From Setaria digitata (lineage: Eukaryota > Nematoda > Chromadorea > Rhabditida > Setariidae), in the NCBI GenBank assembly GCA_003640385.1, contig RCAB01000053.1, forward strand, positions 151,975-215,974: DNA of 64,000 nucleotides, in the 5' to 3' direction. The stretch's first letter is position 1, and the number at the start of each line of letters is the position of its first letter. The notes under the pieces were generated by a model. That model was not told the DNA's origin. It made no database searches and was given only the letters and a program-made list of their open reading frames with translations. This document shows positions 1 to 12,042 of this stretch, piece after piece. Both the position numbers and the translations under genes were made by a program.

Positions 1-153
1 TTAGATTTTATTTGATTCTTGGTTTGAAATTTTTGATCATCTGTTCCTCCTTTTTCTTGCGAGTAATAATTTGTACTTAGATTAATTAGTTTGAAATTCG
101 ACTTACTTAAATTATCGAGTTGAACGTATAAAGTTGTTGTTGCAGTCGTTGTG

Positions 154-288
154 ATGGTGAAAATAATAATGGCAAGCTTTGCCATGTGCATCATCCAACC
201 TGTTACTTCCATAACTGGGTATTCAAGCACTCAGTTGAGTCAAGCACTTGATATTTCAGTTCCTGAAATACAAACAGAACCAAACTGA
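154..288 (+). CDS. Possible small secreted or membrane peptide, or last exon of a gene to the left
   Basis: A 44-codon ATG frame starts eight bases after a good acceptor-like GTTGTTGCAG. The N-terminus is hydrophobic (MVKIIMASFAMCIIQPVTS), like a signal peptide or membrane helix, followed by a polar tail ending QTEPN. The frame is also open back to the acceptor, so it may be the final exon of a gene that starts outside the window. No homology is recognised, and chance is possible at this length. Confidence 0.22.
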   Translation: MVKIIMASFAMCIIQPVTSITGYSSTQLSQALDISVPEIQTEPN

Positions 289-3254
289 GTTCGAAAGTTC
301 CGCTTCAAATGATTGCAGTTTCTTCATTTCTTTCATTCACCTTTCTCCTCCTTCTTCTTTCTCCTTTTTTCCTTTTTAAATTTGAACAACATTGTAAAAT
401 GATCCCGCCCCTAGGCTGTTATGTTTATTGATATCAATTTGATTATCAACAGCGAATTCCTCTTTCCTTCTCCATCACGGATGTCGATGAAGATGGACCA
501 CTGGGAAATATATTTATAGCAAATGCCATCTTTATATTCAAATTTCATTTTGTTGTCGGAAAGTTAACAAAAAGTATTCCTTTCCATTCAAACTGTTCAG
601 CATTAAACTTTTCTATTGAATAGACAAGATACAAGAGTAACAACACTGCATGTATTTACTCCTTCTTTTCTTATTTATCAACTTTAAAGTCCAGCAAATT
701 TTAATATTGTTGTAAAAGCTATAAATCCTGTAAGAGTTCTGTCATGACAGCAACACCTATTGAATGCTTGGCTAGACAAGGAAGAAGGCTGAAAGAAAGG
801 AGGACAGGTTGAAATTAAAACTGGTAGTACACAAACGCATAATAAAAGTATTTCTAGAAATTTGTTCGTTGAACCGAAAGTTTGGCTTAAATGTAAAGTA
901 ATGCTAAGGTAAGTTCTCATGAAGCAAAAATCAGGCACATGTATCATGTGAACTTAAATCAACTTACTCATTCGCAGCATTTTGTCTTATTATTATCCTT
1001 CACTAAGGAACTGATATCTCATTCTTTTTTCACATTAAAGCTGTAATTCAATCATTTAGGTGCTTGAGCAGCCAGTTGAAGAGTTTCTTCTTTTTGGTAA
1101 AATTTTTCTCTCAACACCACTCGATAAATTCTTTCGATATTGCTAATTTAAGTGGTTTAAAATGAAGGAGATGTGGAAAAAAAAACTAAATTAATCAGCT
1201 TTGATTTATACAGTTATAAGAACAATGGCACCATATTATAAACTAAGTGATAAAGAGAGACTTAATTATATTCACCGTTGAGATCCTTATATTTATTATA
1301 GAAGATAATTTTGAAAGTTTATTGGGAAATTAAATTGTTTTAAGACTTGACTTCTCAGTTATAATTATTATCCTAGTGTATTGCCAGGATGAATTACCTA
1401 AGATTCATTATATTTAGCTTAATTATGGCCACGAATAAAGCCAGTAGCTTCTATATATTAGCTAATAATAGTTGTCCTAGAAATATGAATTTCTAGTCTA
1501 TATTTATAGTGGTGGCAGAAATTTCGTCCTCTTTTTAATTAATAAGTAAAATTATCAAAGCAAAATGATAAAACATGATCGTTTAACGAGTAGAACTAGG
1601 ATCTTTTGAAAGGATTCACGTACGACCTGACTTATATGCAAGCACTTCTCTGTTAATGTTCAATGATAATTATCGAATACTAGTGTGAAAAGACGTAAAA
1701 TAAATGTTAATTGGACAAGACATTTACGACACTCAAGTGAGCTAAAATACTGCTGCCAAATCCGCTTTGAAATGAAACTGTTGGAAAAGTTCACAGTCTT
1801 GAAATAAGATGAAGCGAAAGAAGTACACAGGTTGTAGGGCACTAACTGCTTGGCTCAACTAATTACTAATAGAATTTGTTATTCTGTTTACATAGTTACC
1901 TAGGAAAAGATTGGATTTTGATACACTACATGGCCGAATGACTTCCTTTTTATCACCATAAAATTGTTTAATCATCGCACATCTCATAACAATTTGTATT
2001 CTTAACAATGGAATCAGATGGAGCACCATTATTTGATGGACGATGAAGCTTGCCTCACTCGAAGTTATGTTTCTTTTTAATACTTCTGCTACATTTTAAA
2101 AAATTCCTCTTATGATTTTCAAAGAGTTTTGTTCTTGCGTGTTGTGCGAAAATTGATTAAAATGAAAAAAGTTTTCTAGCCACTGGTACTTCGGTTCCAA
2201 ATCCTAAATAATTACGATCAATTTCAAATTATAGCTTTAAATTTCCGGTTGGTTTGATTTTTTTTTAAAGTTCCACTGTTTTTCTTACAAATTATGCCAC
2301 CACCACACCAGAAACAATATCAGTTATCAGTAACTTCAAAATCGGTTTTTGGCCTTCAGAATTGTCTGATAATGATTAGAATGCAAATGAATTTTAACCT
2401 TTGGATTTTTCGTTTTCGAGAATCTATATCCAATATGAATTTTCAGCAATTCACATGAGATCGCAAAAAAAATGCCACTAATTTGTTTACTCTAAGTTAT
2501 TTAAAATTATTCTTCCCGTGAATATACAATTACATGATATATTAAATAAACCAATAAGAAAAGAGAATTTCATTTGTTTCGACCGATGTTGGAACACAGT
2601 AAATGATAAGTAATGAACTTACTTGAGCTTCTCCTGATATAATTGCTATCACCAGTTGATGGATGCTTTGACAGCTCCAACTTCGAAGAATTCAGATAAT
2701 AGCGATAAATTAAAAATTTCCTGCCTAAATTTAGGGATAAACATTTTTTTTTCTGAAAAAATAGGATGCAAATAATATCTAACTGTTCATTAGCTTCTTT
2801 TTTTTTCAAATAAAATCACACTTTATCATTAACGAATTGAGGAAAAAATGCTTAGTCCTCGTAATGAAGAAAGCATTACTAATTCAGCATCGACAGCTAT
2901 CAAACATTCCATACGAAATCCAATATTTCCAACTTGATGAGCACAAAATTCATATGTAAATTGACACCAAACTTAATTTTTCTGTTCTTATCGACTAACC
3001 GCACAAACATTTAAGTAGTCGTTTTCGGAAATTTAATCCAAGTATTTTCATGTTCTGACGATTAATTATGTTCTCACTCAAATATTAAGGAAACTAGTTT
3101 ATTCCATATTCATTCTTGCAAAAATACACCAGTTAATAATATTATTGTCCATGATATCATGTCCATGATTTTTTTAAATTACGTCTATTGGACTGCAAAA
3201 TCGAATTGAAATTTTATTGCTGTATATGGACATCTTAAGCCTTTACCAAGCAAA
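289..3254. other. Non-coding stretch with one isolated exon-like segment
   Basis: AT-rich sequence without a convincing gene. On the minus strand, 2623-2680 is a short open segment between CTTCGAAG and a perfect GTAAGT donor (reads LELSKHPSTGDSNYIRRSS), but no partner exon was found. Longer minus ORFs at 684-947 and 1660-1842 have no splice or homology support. Confidence 0.5.
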
Positions 3255-3616
3255 TCATCGACAAATCTTGCCAAACTGGGAAATGTTCTCTCGTTTTGAT
3301 GAAGCAAAATCTTTTAGAAAGAAGCGTATTGGAATAACTGCTTCTAAAGCAACTGAAATTACAGTCCGAAAAAAACTCTTCCATGCATATCCATGACTAA
3401 TGGTGCTGATTAGCAGATAATTATTATTGATTCGCACATTACAGCTTCCATTGTCTTAAAACTGAACTTCAGCTACTTACAATCGGTTAAAAAAGAAAAA
3501 TCGAACTCATTAAAATCGACAGGAGTGATTGTTGTTTTTTCACTAGAATGTACGCTGTCTCTTAATGACTTCGATTCCCTATTGGGTATGCAAGAGATTT
3601 GTCGCCGCAAATGTCT
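3255..3616 (-). CDS. Two-exon 3' coding segment, possibly neuroligin tail or separate gene
   Basis: Exon 3481-3616 follows a CGATTAG acceptor, starts in phase 0, encodes 45 residues beginning RHLRRQISC and rich in Ser, Thr and charge, and ends at a GTAAGT donor in phase 1. It joins in phase to 3255-3352, which follows an excellent acceptor (GTAATTTCAG), encodes ALEAVIPIRFFLKDF onward and stops at 3255-3257. Phase-0 entry fits a direct join to neuroligin exon 5163-5333 through its GTATGA donor. I do not recognise the peptide from any family. It could be the true neuroligin C-terminus or the end of an unrelated minus-strand gene. Confidence 0.4.
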
Positions 3617-3750
3617 CTAATCGTGCACTTCTTGAAAGGCTCAAATTTCTTCGTCGAAAGGGAAAGTATTTTGTTAGCCTTTTAACGCAATGTTTGCTAA
3701 TGCAATAAGCAAAGTTGCCTAGATGACTCTGAGCGGCTCATTCGTCTCAC

Positions 3751-3903
3751 TCTCATCCGTCCAATCGTCCATCTATCATCATTTATCGGCCCATCCACCC
3801 GTCCATTTGTCCATTTATACATCCAGTCGTCCACCCGTCCACCTATCCATCCATCGATCTATCCAGCTATTCACTCTGTCCATTCGTTCATCCATCGATC
3901 TGT
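3751..3903. repeat. Degenerate CATC/CGTC tetranucleotide repeat
   Basis: About 150 bp of imperfect tandem units of the CCAT, CCGT, CTAT and TATC type on the plus strand. It generates a spurious Ser/His/Pro-rich plus ORF (3723-4025). Confidence 0.75.
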
Positions 3904-4820
3904 CCTCAAATACAATCTCCAGAGAATTCCTATTTTATGCTTGTTCCATTGCATCGTTTTTTCATGCTCAAAACTCTAAAGTTCATGTTTTTCCCATTAC
4001 ATCTTTAAAAGCAGGCCTGAAATAGTACTTGGGTCCACATAGCACTTAGCACTTAATGCTACCATATAGCATTAATTCCGCGGTAATGAAATTTCCTTGG
4101 CGGAGAAATCGGAAAATTATAGAAGCGTACCGCAAACGCATTTCTGTACCATATGGATGTGTGTGAAATTCTAAATTATCTTGTTAGCATTGCCGAAAAT
4201 TTTCAGAACAGCATAAAGACTGAAAAAAGTTGGCGAAATTCTTATAGATAGCTACAGTTTATTAAATTTTTCGTTTCTTTAGCGGCAAGGTTTCGTGTCC
4301 GATTGTTTAAGTGCTCATTAAGGATTATAGAAATCTGGAAGTTGCAGCAATTAATTAACATTTTGCTCTGTAGAAATTTAAATGCAAAGACTCGTTTCCA
4401 TTTATTCAAATCAAGAAACATAAAACAAAGTAGTTTTTACATAGAAATTGAGCATAAACAGCAATTTATCAAATATTCACAACTAAATTATTTGAAATGA
4501 TGAAGTGTTGCTGAATAAGTTAATTAGCAGCAGAAAGTAAAAGAACCAAATTTCAAACATACCGTTGAGTACAACAGGAGAAATTAAATTGTATAATTTA
4601 AATTCTTAACAGACTTTATTATATTTAGTTTGTTAAGTCAACAAGTAGCATAGTATAAATAATCATTTAATGCCTACAGATTTTCTAAAGCATGATTTAG
4701 TCAAAGTTTCATACTTCAATTGAAATTTAACAAAACTTTCGCTCAAGTTTTGCAAAAGCCTGATAATTCAGTCATTTGGATGGAAAAGTTAGAATACTCT
4801 TGACAGGAGTAACCGCTTAC
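3904..4820. other. Non-coding stretch
   Basis: AT-rich sequence between the two candidate 3' coding segments. I see no supported exon or repeat here. Confidence 0.5.
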
Positions 4821-4964
4821 TTATCCAACAAGTATATTAATATAGTACCCAACAAGTGGGTAATATTCGAATGGTACAAGCAACTCATTCTTGCGAGATT
4901 TGGCTTCTACTTGTAGATCTAAAGGAAGCATATCAAAATGTTGAAATGAAATTTTGCTTGAAAC
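4821..4964 (-). CDS. Candidate alternative 3' exon of the neuroligin gene
   Basis: The last codon and stop of the main neuroligin model read GTATGA, which is also a plausible splice donor in phase 0. About 200 bp downstream a good acceptor (TTTTAAACAG) opens this 47-codon phase-0 frame, beginning VSSKISFQHF and containing EAKSRKNELL, then a TAA at 4821-4823. Splicing would replace the terminal V-stop with a longer tail. A donor inside the exon (GTACTA after 4849) or the GTAAGC directly after the TAA are alternatives. The alternative exon is inferred from splice phase and composition only; it could instead belong to a separate gene. Confidence 0.4.
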   Translation of the reverse strand, partial: VSSKISFQHFDMLPLDLQVEAKSRKNELLVPFEYYPLVGYYINILVG

Positions 4965-5162
4965 CTGTTTAAAACAACAATCACTTTATAATGGCTGTTA
5001 GTTTGTCAGACTATTACTAAGGGAAAGTTTGCAAATTTAAGTAAATAAAATTTTAATTTAAAAAGCAAATAACAAATGGATAATGAGACTGACAAAGAAA
5101 AAGACTTCTCATAAAGAATGGAACAAATAAGAAAACACATATAAATGACAATAATACACCTG

Positions 5163-8100
5163 TCATACTTGTATTTCTTCAAGTGTATGGCCACCTGCAG
5201 ACAATCCACCTAAGGAGCTTAATTTACCGCTTGCCTGGGCCATTGCTGCCCGGCCATGCTTTGGACAAGTTGGACTTACACCAATACGTAACGATCCTGC
5301 TGTTGTTTTGCTTGCCGTTGACAACAGTGGCTCCTGGGACAATAACAATATTTTGATTTTCATAATTCATAAAATTTCAATTTTTATAAAAATTTTCGAA
5401 ATATCTTGTAAGAACTACGTTATCGTTTTGATCTGTGATGTGCATGATAAATTATTGTAATTCACTCTGAAATTAACTCAAAAGAAGAAAAAAAAAAATG
5501 AAAGATAAGAACAAATGAATGTCCATGCATTTTTCGGTGCAACAAGGTGTGTTCAAGCCTTGTAATTTAGTTGTCCTTAGCTTTTATGTCTCGGATAAAG
5601 CTCATTATTATAAGGCATGCAGTACTCCTAAAATTAAGTCTATTTTAAGTATCGATTAAATAAAAAAAAGTTTAAATCGAAACTCTAAAAACAGTTCATG
5701 AGTCCTATTGCCAACTGCAGTTGAAATGAATGTGAAATATAGGTCTTCTGAAAAGACATGTAATCTTACTGATTACTATCACTTACAAGTAAAATGAAGT
5801 GTTGATGTACCTGTTCTTGGATATTACATTTAGTGATTAAAGTATCGTTATGTGACGTATCATTATAATTCTGATAAGAACTCGTACGGCATGGTTCAAA
5901 TTCGTTTGTTTTGGAAGACGTTGAATCCAACGGTGCAGTCATTGAATTCGTTATGGAAGGACGTTGACTGAGTGATGGTAGTGGTGGCGGTGGCATGTAA
6001 TTTAATTGCTGCAATACTTATAATCATTCAAACTCGAACTTTGACACTTTAATGTGTGACAATATCTGCGTTGCCATTTGTCCTGTGTAACCTATCCTCA
6101 CACCTCATTCGTCTGTATTTTTTAATGACGGTTGTTTGAAATTTGCTGCACATTTGAAATCAGTTCAGGAGCCAAAGAAAAAATTAATTCAGTTCATTTC
6201 CTCAATAACTTGTTTACAGCCACCGCAGCTAAGTGTAGAAAAGATTGCTAGATGTCGTGCAGGTTATCAAGGTATGCATGCAAAATTAAGGAACAAATCA
6301 TGCCGGAATAGCAAAATATCTTCATTAACCGACAGTTAAGATTGGATTAGTAACACAGTTGCAATAGTGCCTCTCAACTTGTTTTTCGTCACCGTAAAGC
6401 ATTTATAGCCAAAACAAACCTGATGTCTAGCAATATTATTAATATAATTCATGTCGGTAGCATTTGGTTGATAATTAGCTGAATAAGTTTGATACTGTAA
6501 TTGCAACTTCTTCTTTGTTTCTTCTTTCTTATTGCACTGCAAAAAAAAAGCACTAAGCATTTCATTTTCTTTCGATTTCGACAAAGATGTGGCCCGGAAG
6601 CATCACAGATTTCTACGTTCCAATTGTTAGGACGCTATAAGCTTGCAGCAGAATGGTCTTTGATATCGAGAATTTAATGACTAAATTTCGATGTAAATTG
6701 GTTTTAAATGTGAACCTGTCTATATAGACCAAGACCAATGCATATATTGAGGAAAAGCAAGCCACATCCCACTGCAACCGTTACCGATAACATAGTACTG
6801 TTGTGAGTTGCTTTCATAAACGGTGTTGGAGCTGTTGGAACTCCATGAAAATCAACCTCGCGAGGAGAAACTAAAATGCATTTTTATTTCTACAGAAGCA
6901 AATGTTCATAAAGGAATAAATCAGGCGAGTCATGACAATATTTTAGCTAATTTTTTTAATTAATTCTATTATTGATAATGAATATGATAATGCGTAAATG
7001 TTGAGAAATTATTAGCACAAGAAATTATATCAAATAAATTTAGCAAATTAAAATATTGAAAAAAAAGGTGAAATGTGGACCTGTGGTAAGTTTTTCGATA
7101 GATTTTGGAAGTGGAGTTGGTGGAAGTGGTGGCGGAGGAAAAGGCTCATTAGCGTAACTTGCGTATGGTCTTACAGTACCAAAAAACGAATCGCGTTTGA
7201 AATGATCTGATAGAAAATTATGTTCCTGAAAGAATTATTTCTCCTAATTCTTTGCATAGAAGTTATAGCAAACAGTTTCAAGGCATTCAAGTTTCATTTT
7301 AGTAAAGTGGAATAGAATTAATATTGTTTGATTTTGTCGAAGGTCGAAACATACCTCAGGGACAGGCACTCCTTCCTTTCCATTAGCATGTAACTGTGGT
7401 ATCAGACCATTCCAGAAACCCACCTGAGCATTGCGGTAATAATTTTTCAATCGTGGTCTATCGGCTGAAATAAAGGTCAGTAAATATTGTACGGTGTATA
7501 CCACCTTCAGGATGGATTGCTCTCTGAGTTTTTCGAATAATCCAATAAGCATGATTAATTGAGTTTTGACAAGTTGTTAAGATATAATATAGTGCTTTTA
7601 CTGTGCAAATATTAATATTTCAATAATTAAAAATAAAATTTTGCATACTTATTTCAAGGTATGGCTCACGATTTCGTTGAGTAAGTTGTGGCCAAGCAGC
7701 ACTATGGAAGCGTTCCGCGATGGGTGTCACTGCTTGTAATTGAACTGGCTTAGACGGATCTCTTAAATGAGTGCTGTTTGAAAGAATCATTCAGATTTTT
7801 GAGTGATGAAAGGGATTAAATTAAATGAGACATTAAATTTCTATCAAAACTTATTGTTTTTCCAGAAATCATTCACATTCTCACTCCCATAGCTAGCCAA
7901 ATGATATCAGAACTCAGTGTTAGGCTAAAAAAAAATCAAATCTGCTGAGGGTGAAATGAGAAGCAGGATGCACCCTGATTTAACAAAATTTGAGATATAG
8001 TGCATCATAACACGCGAAATCATTTGATCCTCTGTTGTAAAGCCAGAATAAAGCTGAAATAGATTTTAAGAAGAAGAAGCGCCTAGTAGTTAAAATTATT

Positions 8101-11100
8101 TGAAAAAACTTGTGAGAGCTTAGAATCACAATGATTTAACAGTAATTTCCGAAGTAAAAACTAATGGAAGAGAAAAACTGTACAATTGCGATCATAAAGC
8201 ATGAATTCTTATAGTGAATTTTGAGGATAAATAACAGATTTTTCTTTAGATAGGCTATCCCTACATTGTAAATGTTCATGTCAATATAATTAAAGTTGGC
8301 GATCTATAATTTAAAATTAGTTGCTTTACTAACATCATCGTCTTTATTAAGCGGATATCCGAAAATGTAAGGTATGTGGTCACCGGAAATAGAACCTCGA
8401 ATACCACTTGCCATTGTCTCCTCTGATGTTCTCTTCGATTCATGTGCAAACAAAAACCTAGGCAAGAAAGTTTCAGATGTCATTATTTTCTCGACATGCT
8501 ATAAACTATTTGAGGCACAAGGCTTCTAAGAGACTCGAGGTATTCAGAGCTGTCTTAACGCCACTAGAACCATTAATTGATTGTTTGGTGATTCGGATCA
8601 TTACGAGTGATTCAGTACTCTTTACTGATTTATGATCATATATGATAGAGTATAAGTTTAGATTCTCACATGAAAGTACTTGAAGTCTCTTTGTTATCAT
8701 CAGCAGAATGTAGTCGAGCTGTTTCTATCAGTGGCGCAACGAAAAGAACATCGCTAAGTGCAGCAAGAACGCCATTACGAATGGTCTTTGGATGGTCCTT
8801 AAAGTTTTAAAATGGAACCTGACGCAAATTGTCACAGTGGTATATTGGTTGCTGCTAAAACTAGTTGTCACTGCAACTTGGACTTCCGCCCTTTGTGATT
8901 TTGCATCGATCAGGTATGCTAAGTATACCTGTATACCCGACAACTCAGAGGAAAAATGAAGAGAGCAGAATGTGTGCTGCTAAAGATTGTTGAATGTTGA
9001 AAAAACATGGTAATATCATTAAAATTACCAAAAGCTCATACCTTTGGATTCTCCCAGTCAGTATATTCATTTATGAGAGCTGCCAGAATTTCTTTGCGAT
9101 GAAAATCATAAAGATTTCTTATAAGTGTTCTGAAAAATAAATGTTTCAGTGACTCGGATACATTTAAAAATGATTTTTATAAAACTTAAATAATTGTCAA
9201 ATGAATATAGCCTGTTGACCGAAAAATTCTTTCACGTTTCTCTTTGTCAATACCCAATCGTATGTCTTCATTGGGAAGCAGATGATGGGCCGGATTACTG
9301 GTTATTCCGACCAGCAGATCGACGTCGCGAAACAGTGATCCATACTGCGCTCCAAATAGCGCTTCCGGCTTATTTGGCACCACCTAAACTTCGAAATGTT
9401 TCAATTGAAATTCGATTCATTTTCTGTAAGTTAAGAAACGAGAAAAAGGTGACAGAATATCACCTGCCCATCGACAATTGGTGCAAATCTTGACAGAAAG
9501 GTTGGCGTGGAAATTTTCCGTGCTGCGCGTGTAATGTTCTGAGGTGAATGGTCTTGCATGCAGCGAACGATACTCTCCGTACTTTTTTGACTACGTGATA
9601 GACGTTTCCTTTTGTCTACTTTTTCGACGCACTGTAATAATCTTAAATTAGTTCACTAAGATGTCTATAACTAGTAAGACTTGCAGTTATTCAAATTATC
9701 TCTTGATATTTTAACGTACTGTGAATATAAATCAGTTCTTTTGATTAGAAAAAAAAAAAAGTTTTGATTAGAATTAATACAAATATCTTAATTTCTTAAT
9801 TAATATACTAATAACTTCATATTTTTACTTCGCTTCATCTATTTTTCATCATTTCTTATCGCTCCTCTTTTCGGATAGTATCATACTGAGACATTTTTAA
9901 TGAAGTAAACATTTTTCTTTTGTAAATATTGAATTAATATATCTCAGCTTCTTAATTAATATACTAATAACTTCGTTACATCTAAAAATTACATTTAAAG
10001 TTAGAGCTGTTCAAAAATTTCTCATCTTACAAGAAGTTCGAAGTTCAAACAATTCAATAAGGAGCAGAAAATTTTATATATGATGAGGTTTACTTGCTAC
10101 TGCAAGAAATTTGGTGCTTTTTTGGATAACTAAAAGTTAAGAGCAAGCTGTAGCTTTTCGTTGAATTAAGAAGTTTTGGTGGGAAAATAATGACAGTTTT
10201 GATACCTTCAGATGTTCAGCAAGTTGAAAAAATATCGGTTGAGGATTTTTGTTCATTGCCCATGGTGCGAGAGCAGAACCATCTAGAAGAATTGCCCGTC
10301 GAAACATACGATTATTCGGCTGAGTTATCGGAGAAGCCATCAACAGTGAAACCTGAAAATGAAGCACTGCTCAGATACTGCGACAGGTGGCCTTGAAGAT
10401 CTACAGGATTTTATTTAAAAAAAAAAAAAAAAAAAACGATACTGTACTAACCAGAGATGCACCTGAACCCCAGCCTAGTAATGTAACTAGACTTGGATCG
10501 CCGCCGAAAGCCGGCAAAATGTTAGTGAGCATTTTGAGAGCAGCTACCAAATCAGACAGGCCTGAATTACCGGAACAACTCGATGATTCGCATCGACCCA
10601 AAAATCCTATATTAATATGTCTAATCAAAAGAAAAAGAAGTGTTGAAATCTCTCTCAGCAATTTTTTGTTTATAAGAGCTGATACTTTTGTTAAAACAGG
10701 CTAAAAAAGCACTGTTCTACAGTTTTTAATTTAAACTTAGTGATAAAGCATCTAAAAACAGTACCGAAAACGCCAAGACGATAATTGAGTGTGATAACGA
10801 TTATCTGTCCATATGACGCAAGTATAGTACCATTGTACGGATTACCACTATTCCACCCATACTCATCACCGTGTACAACGACTAGAACTGGTAATTGCTT
10901 TTGGCTTAAATCCGTATGAAATGCTGAAAGCTTCATAGCATTTTACTAAAGCTGGAGCCATAAATTCATTATTGTTAAAAAATCTGTTTTTGCAAAACAA
11001 ATTCGACTCCAAATTGTTCTCATTTCGTCGGAGCGAAAGGGATTGAAATATGCTTATACTTTATTTAATCAAACTTAATTAAACTAAGCAGAATAGAATT

Positions 11101-12042
11101 ATACAAATAAGACTTGGCTTTGACGACGTCGAAATTCAAACAAATTTTTACTGAACTGAGTAAAATATTTTGTGTTTTCAAAATTTAGACAAAAACTAAC
11201 ACATTCTTTCAGGCACATATAAATTCATATATAAGCAGTCCTCTGATTGAGGTTTTAATTTTGGTAACAATTTATGCATATGATCATAACGCTGTGCAGA
11301 AGTCGTCTTGAGTGCTCTAAAAAAAGTGAAACTTTCTGGCATCTTTAGACAATTCAAAACCGATTAGCTGCTGTCTAAAGTTGCATCGAGCTATTCATAT
11401 CTTTCTTCTAATTATCAAGGTTCATTGTTTTTGATTTTCAACTTTTGTTAAAATGCTGAAACAGAAGAAAAGAGTTCGACTACAGCAGCATCTTTATTGA
11501 GAACAGAAAAAACCCATTATATCAAGGTTAAAGTAGTGCAGTCAGAGATGAGTAAAAATGTGAATTGATTATAACTTAAATATGCTTAGACTTCCTACTT
11601 AAAAAGGTAAAATTTAAACTTTCATATGCCACGATTAATAAAGAGTATGCGAAAAAAGATTTGTTCACTTCGTCTCAGCAAGTTCCGGAATTCCGGATTG
11701 TATGCAGACCGAAGACAAGCTATATGCATCTTTAGGCATGTGAGTCCATTTTGCTGCTGATATAGCCATGTTGAAACGATACTAAAAAGTGTGAAGGATT
11801 AAGCACTTAATCCCTAATTTTGAGATGATTCCTAAATTTCAATTTATTATTCTGTGTCAGAAACATTGAGAAAAAAGGAATAAATCGAGAAAAGAAGTCA
11901 ACGCACCTGTCCAGAAGGTGCGACACCATATGGAACCCCGAGATACTGTGCAACAGGTGGCAAATCACCAACATCTGGACTTACCATTTCACCTCGCAGA
12001 ACGCCAAACGTAGTGGTCACCGTACGTATTCCAGAGCTACAC
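5163..12042 (-). CDS. nlg-1: Neuroligin (cholinesterase-like synaptic adhesion protein), 5' incomplete
   Basis: Postsynaptic adhesion receptor of the carboxylesterase-like family that binds presynaptic neurexin. Nineteen exons join in phase: 11907-12042, 11669-11781, 11201-11316, 10765-10923, 10452-10606, 10206-10352, 9464-9631, 9220-9383, 9042-9129, 8670-8797, 8334-8457, 7974-8053, 7649-7773, 7355-7464, 7081-7225, 6716-6870, 6420-6536, 5811-6008, 5163-5333 (865 residues). The esterase-like domain spans about 1-600, with LGVPYG near the start and NYRLGVFG ending near 175. The nucleophile elbow reads LGWGSGAS (218-225): Gly replaces the catalytic Ser, as in neuroligins. [10 protein letters not shown] (482-491) has Ser where relatives have the catalytic His. 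A Pro-rich stalk (about 625-650), one membrane helix (about 680-702) and a cytoplasmic tail with a PPPPLP run follow. The tail ends EEIQV, a class II PDZ-ligand pattern. The exon with signal peptide and start, which must end in phase 2, was not found. The exon 9220-9383 donor is a weak GTCAAC, chosen because it alone keeps phase. Confidence 0.93.
9793..9974. repeat. 26-bp direct repeat pair in a neuroligin intron
   Basis: The 26-mer containing TTAATTAATATACTAATAAC occurs at 9793-9818 and again at 9949-9974, both inside the intron between exons 9464-9631 and 10206-10352. Probably a local duplication. Confidence 0.8.

Noticed and set aside
3247..3352. Alternative reading of the minus segment as an internal exon ending at a GTAAAG donor
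   Set aside because: The frame that ends in a stop at 3255 joins in phase to the exon at 3481-3616, so the terminal-exon reading is preferred.
3723..4025. 100-codon plus-strand ORF rich in Ser, His and Pro
   Set aside because: It is produced by the degenerate CATC/CGTC repeat and has no domain or splice support.
9194..10704. Plus-strand ORFs of 68-105 codons
   Set aside because: They lie antisense to well-supported neuroligin exons and are shadows of them.
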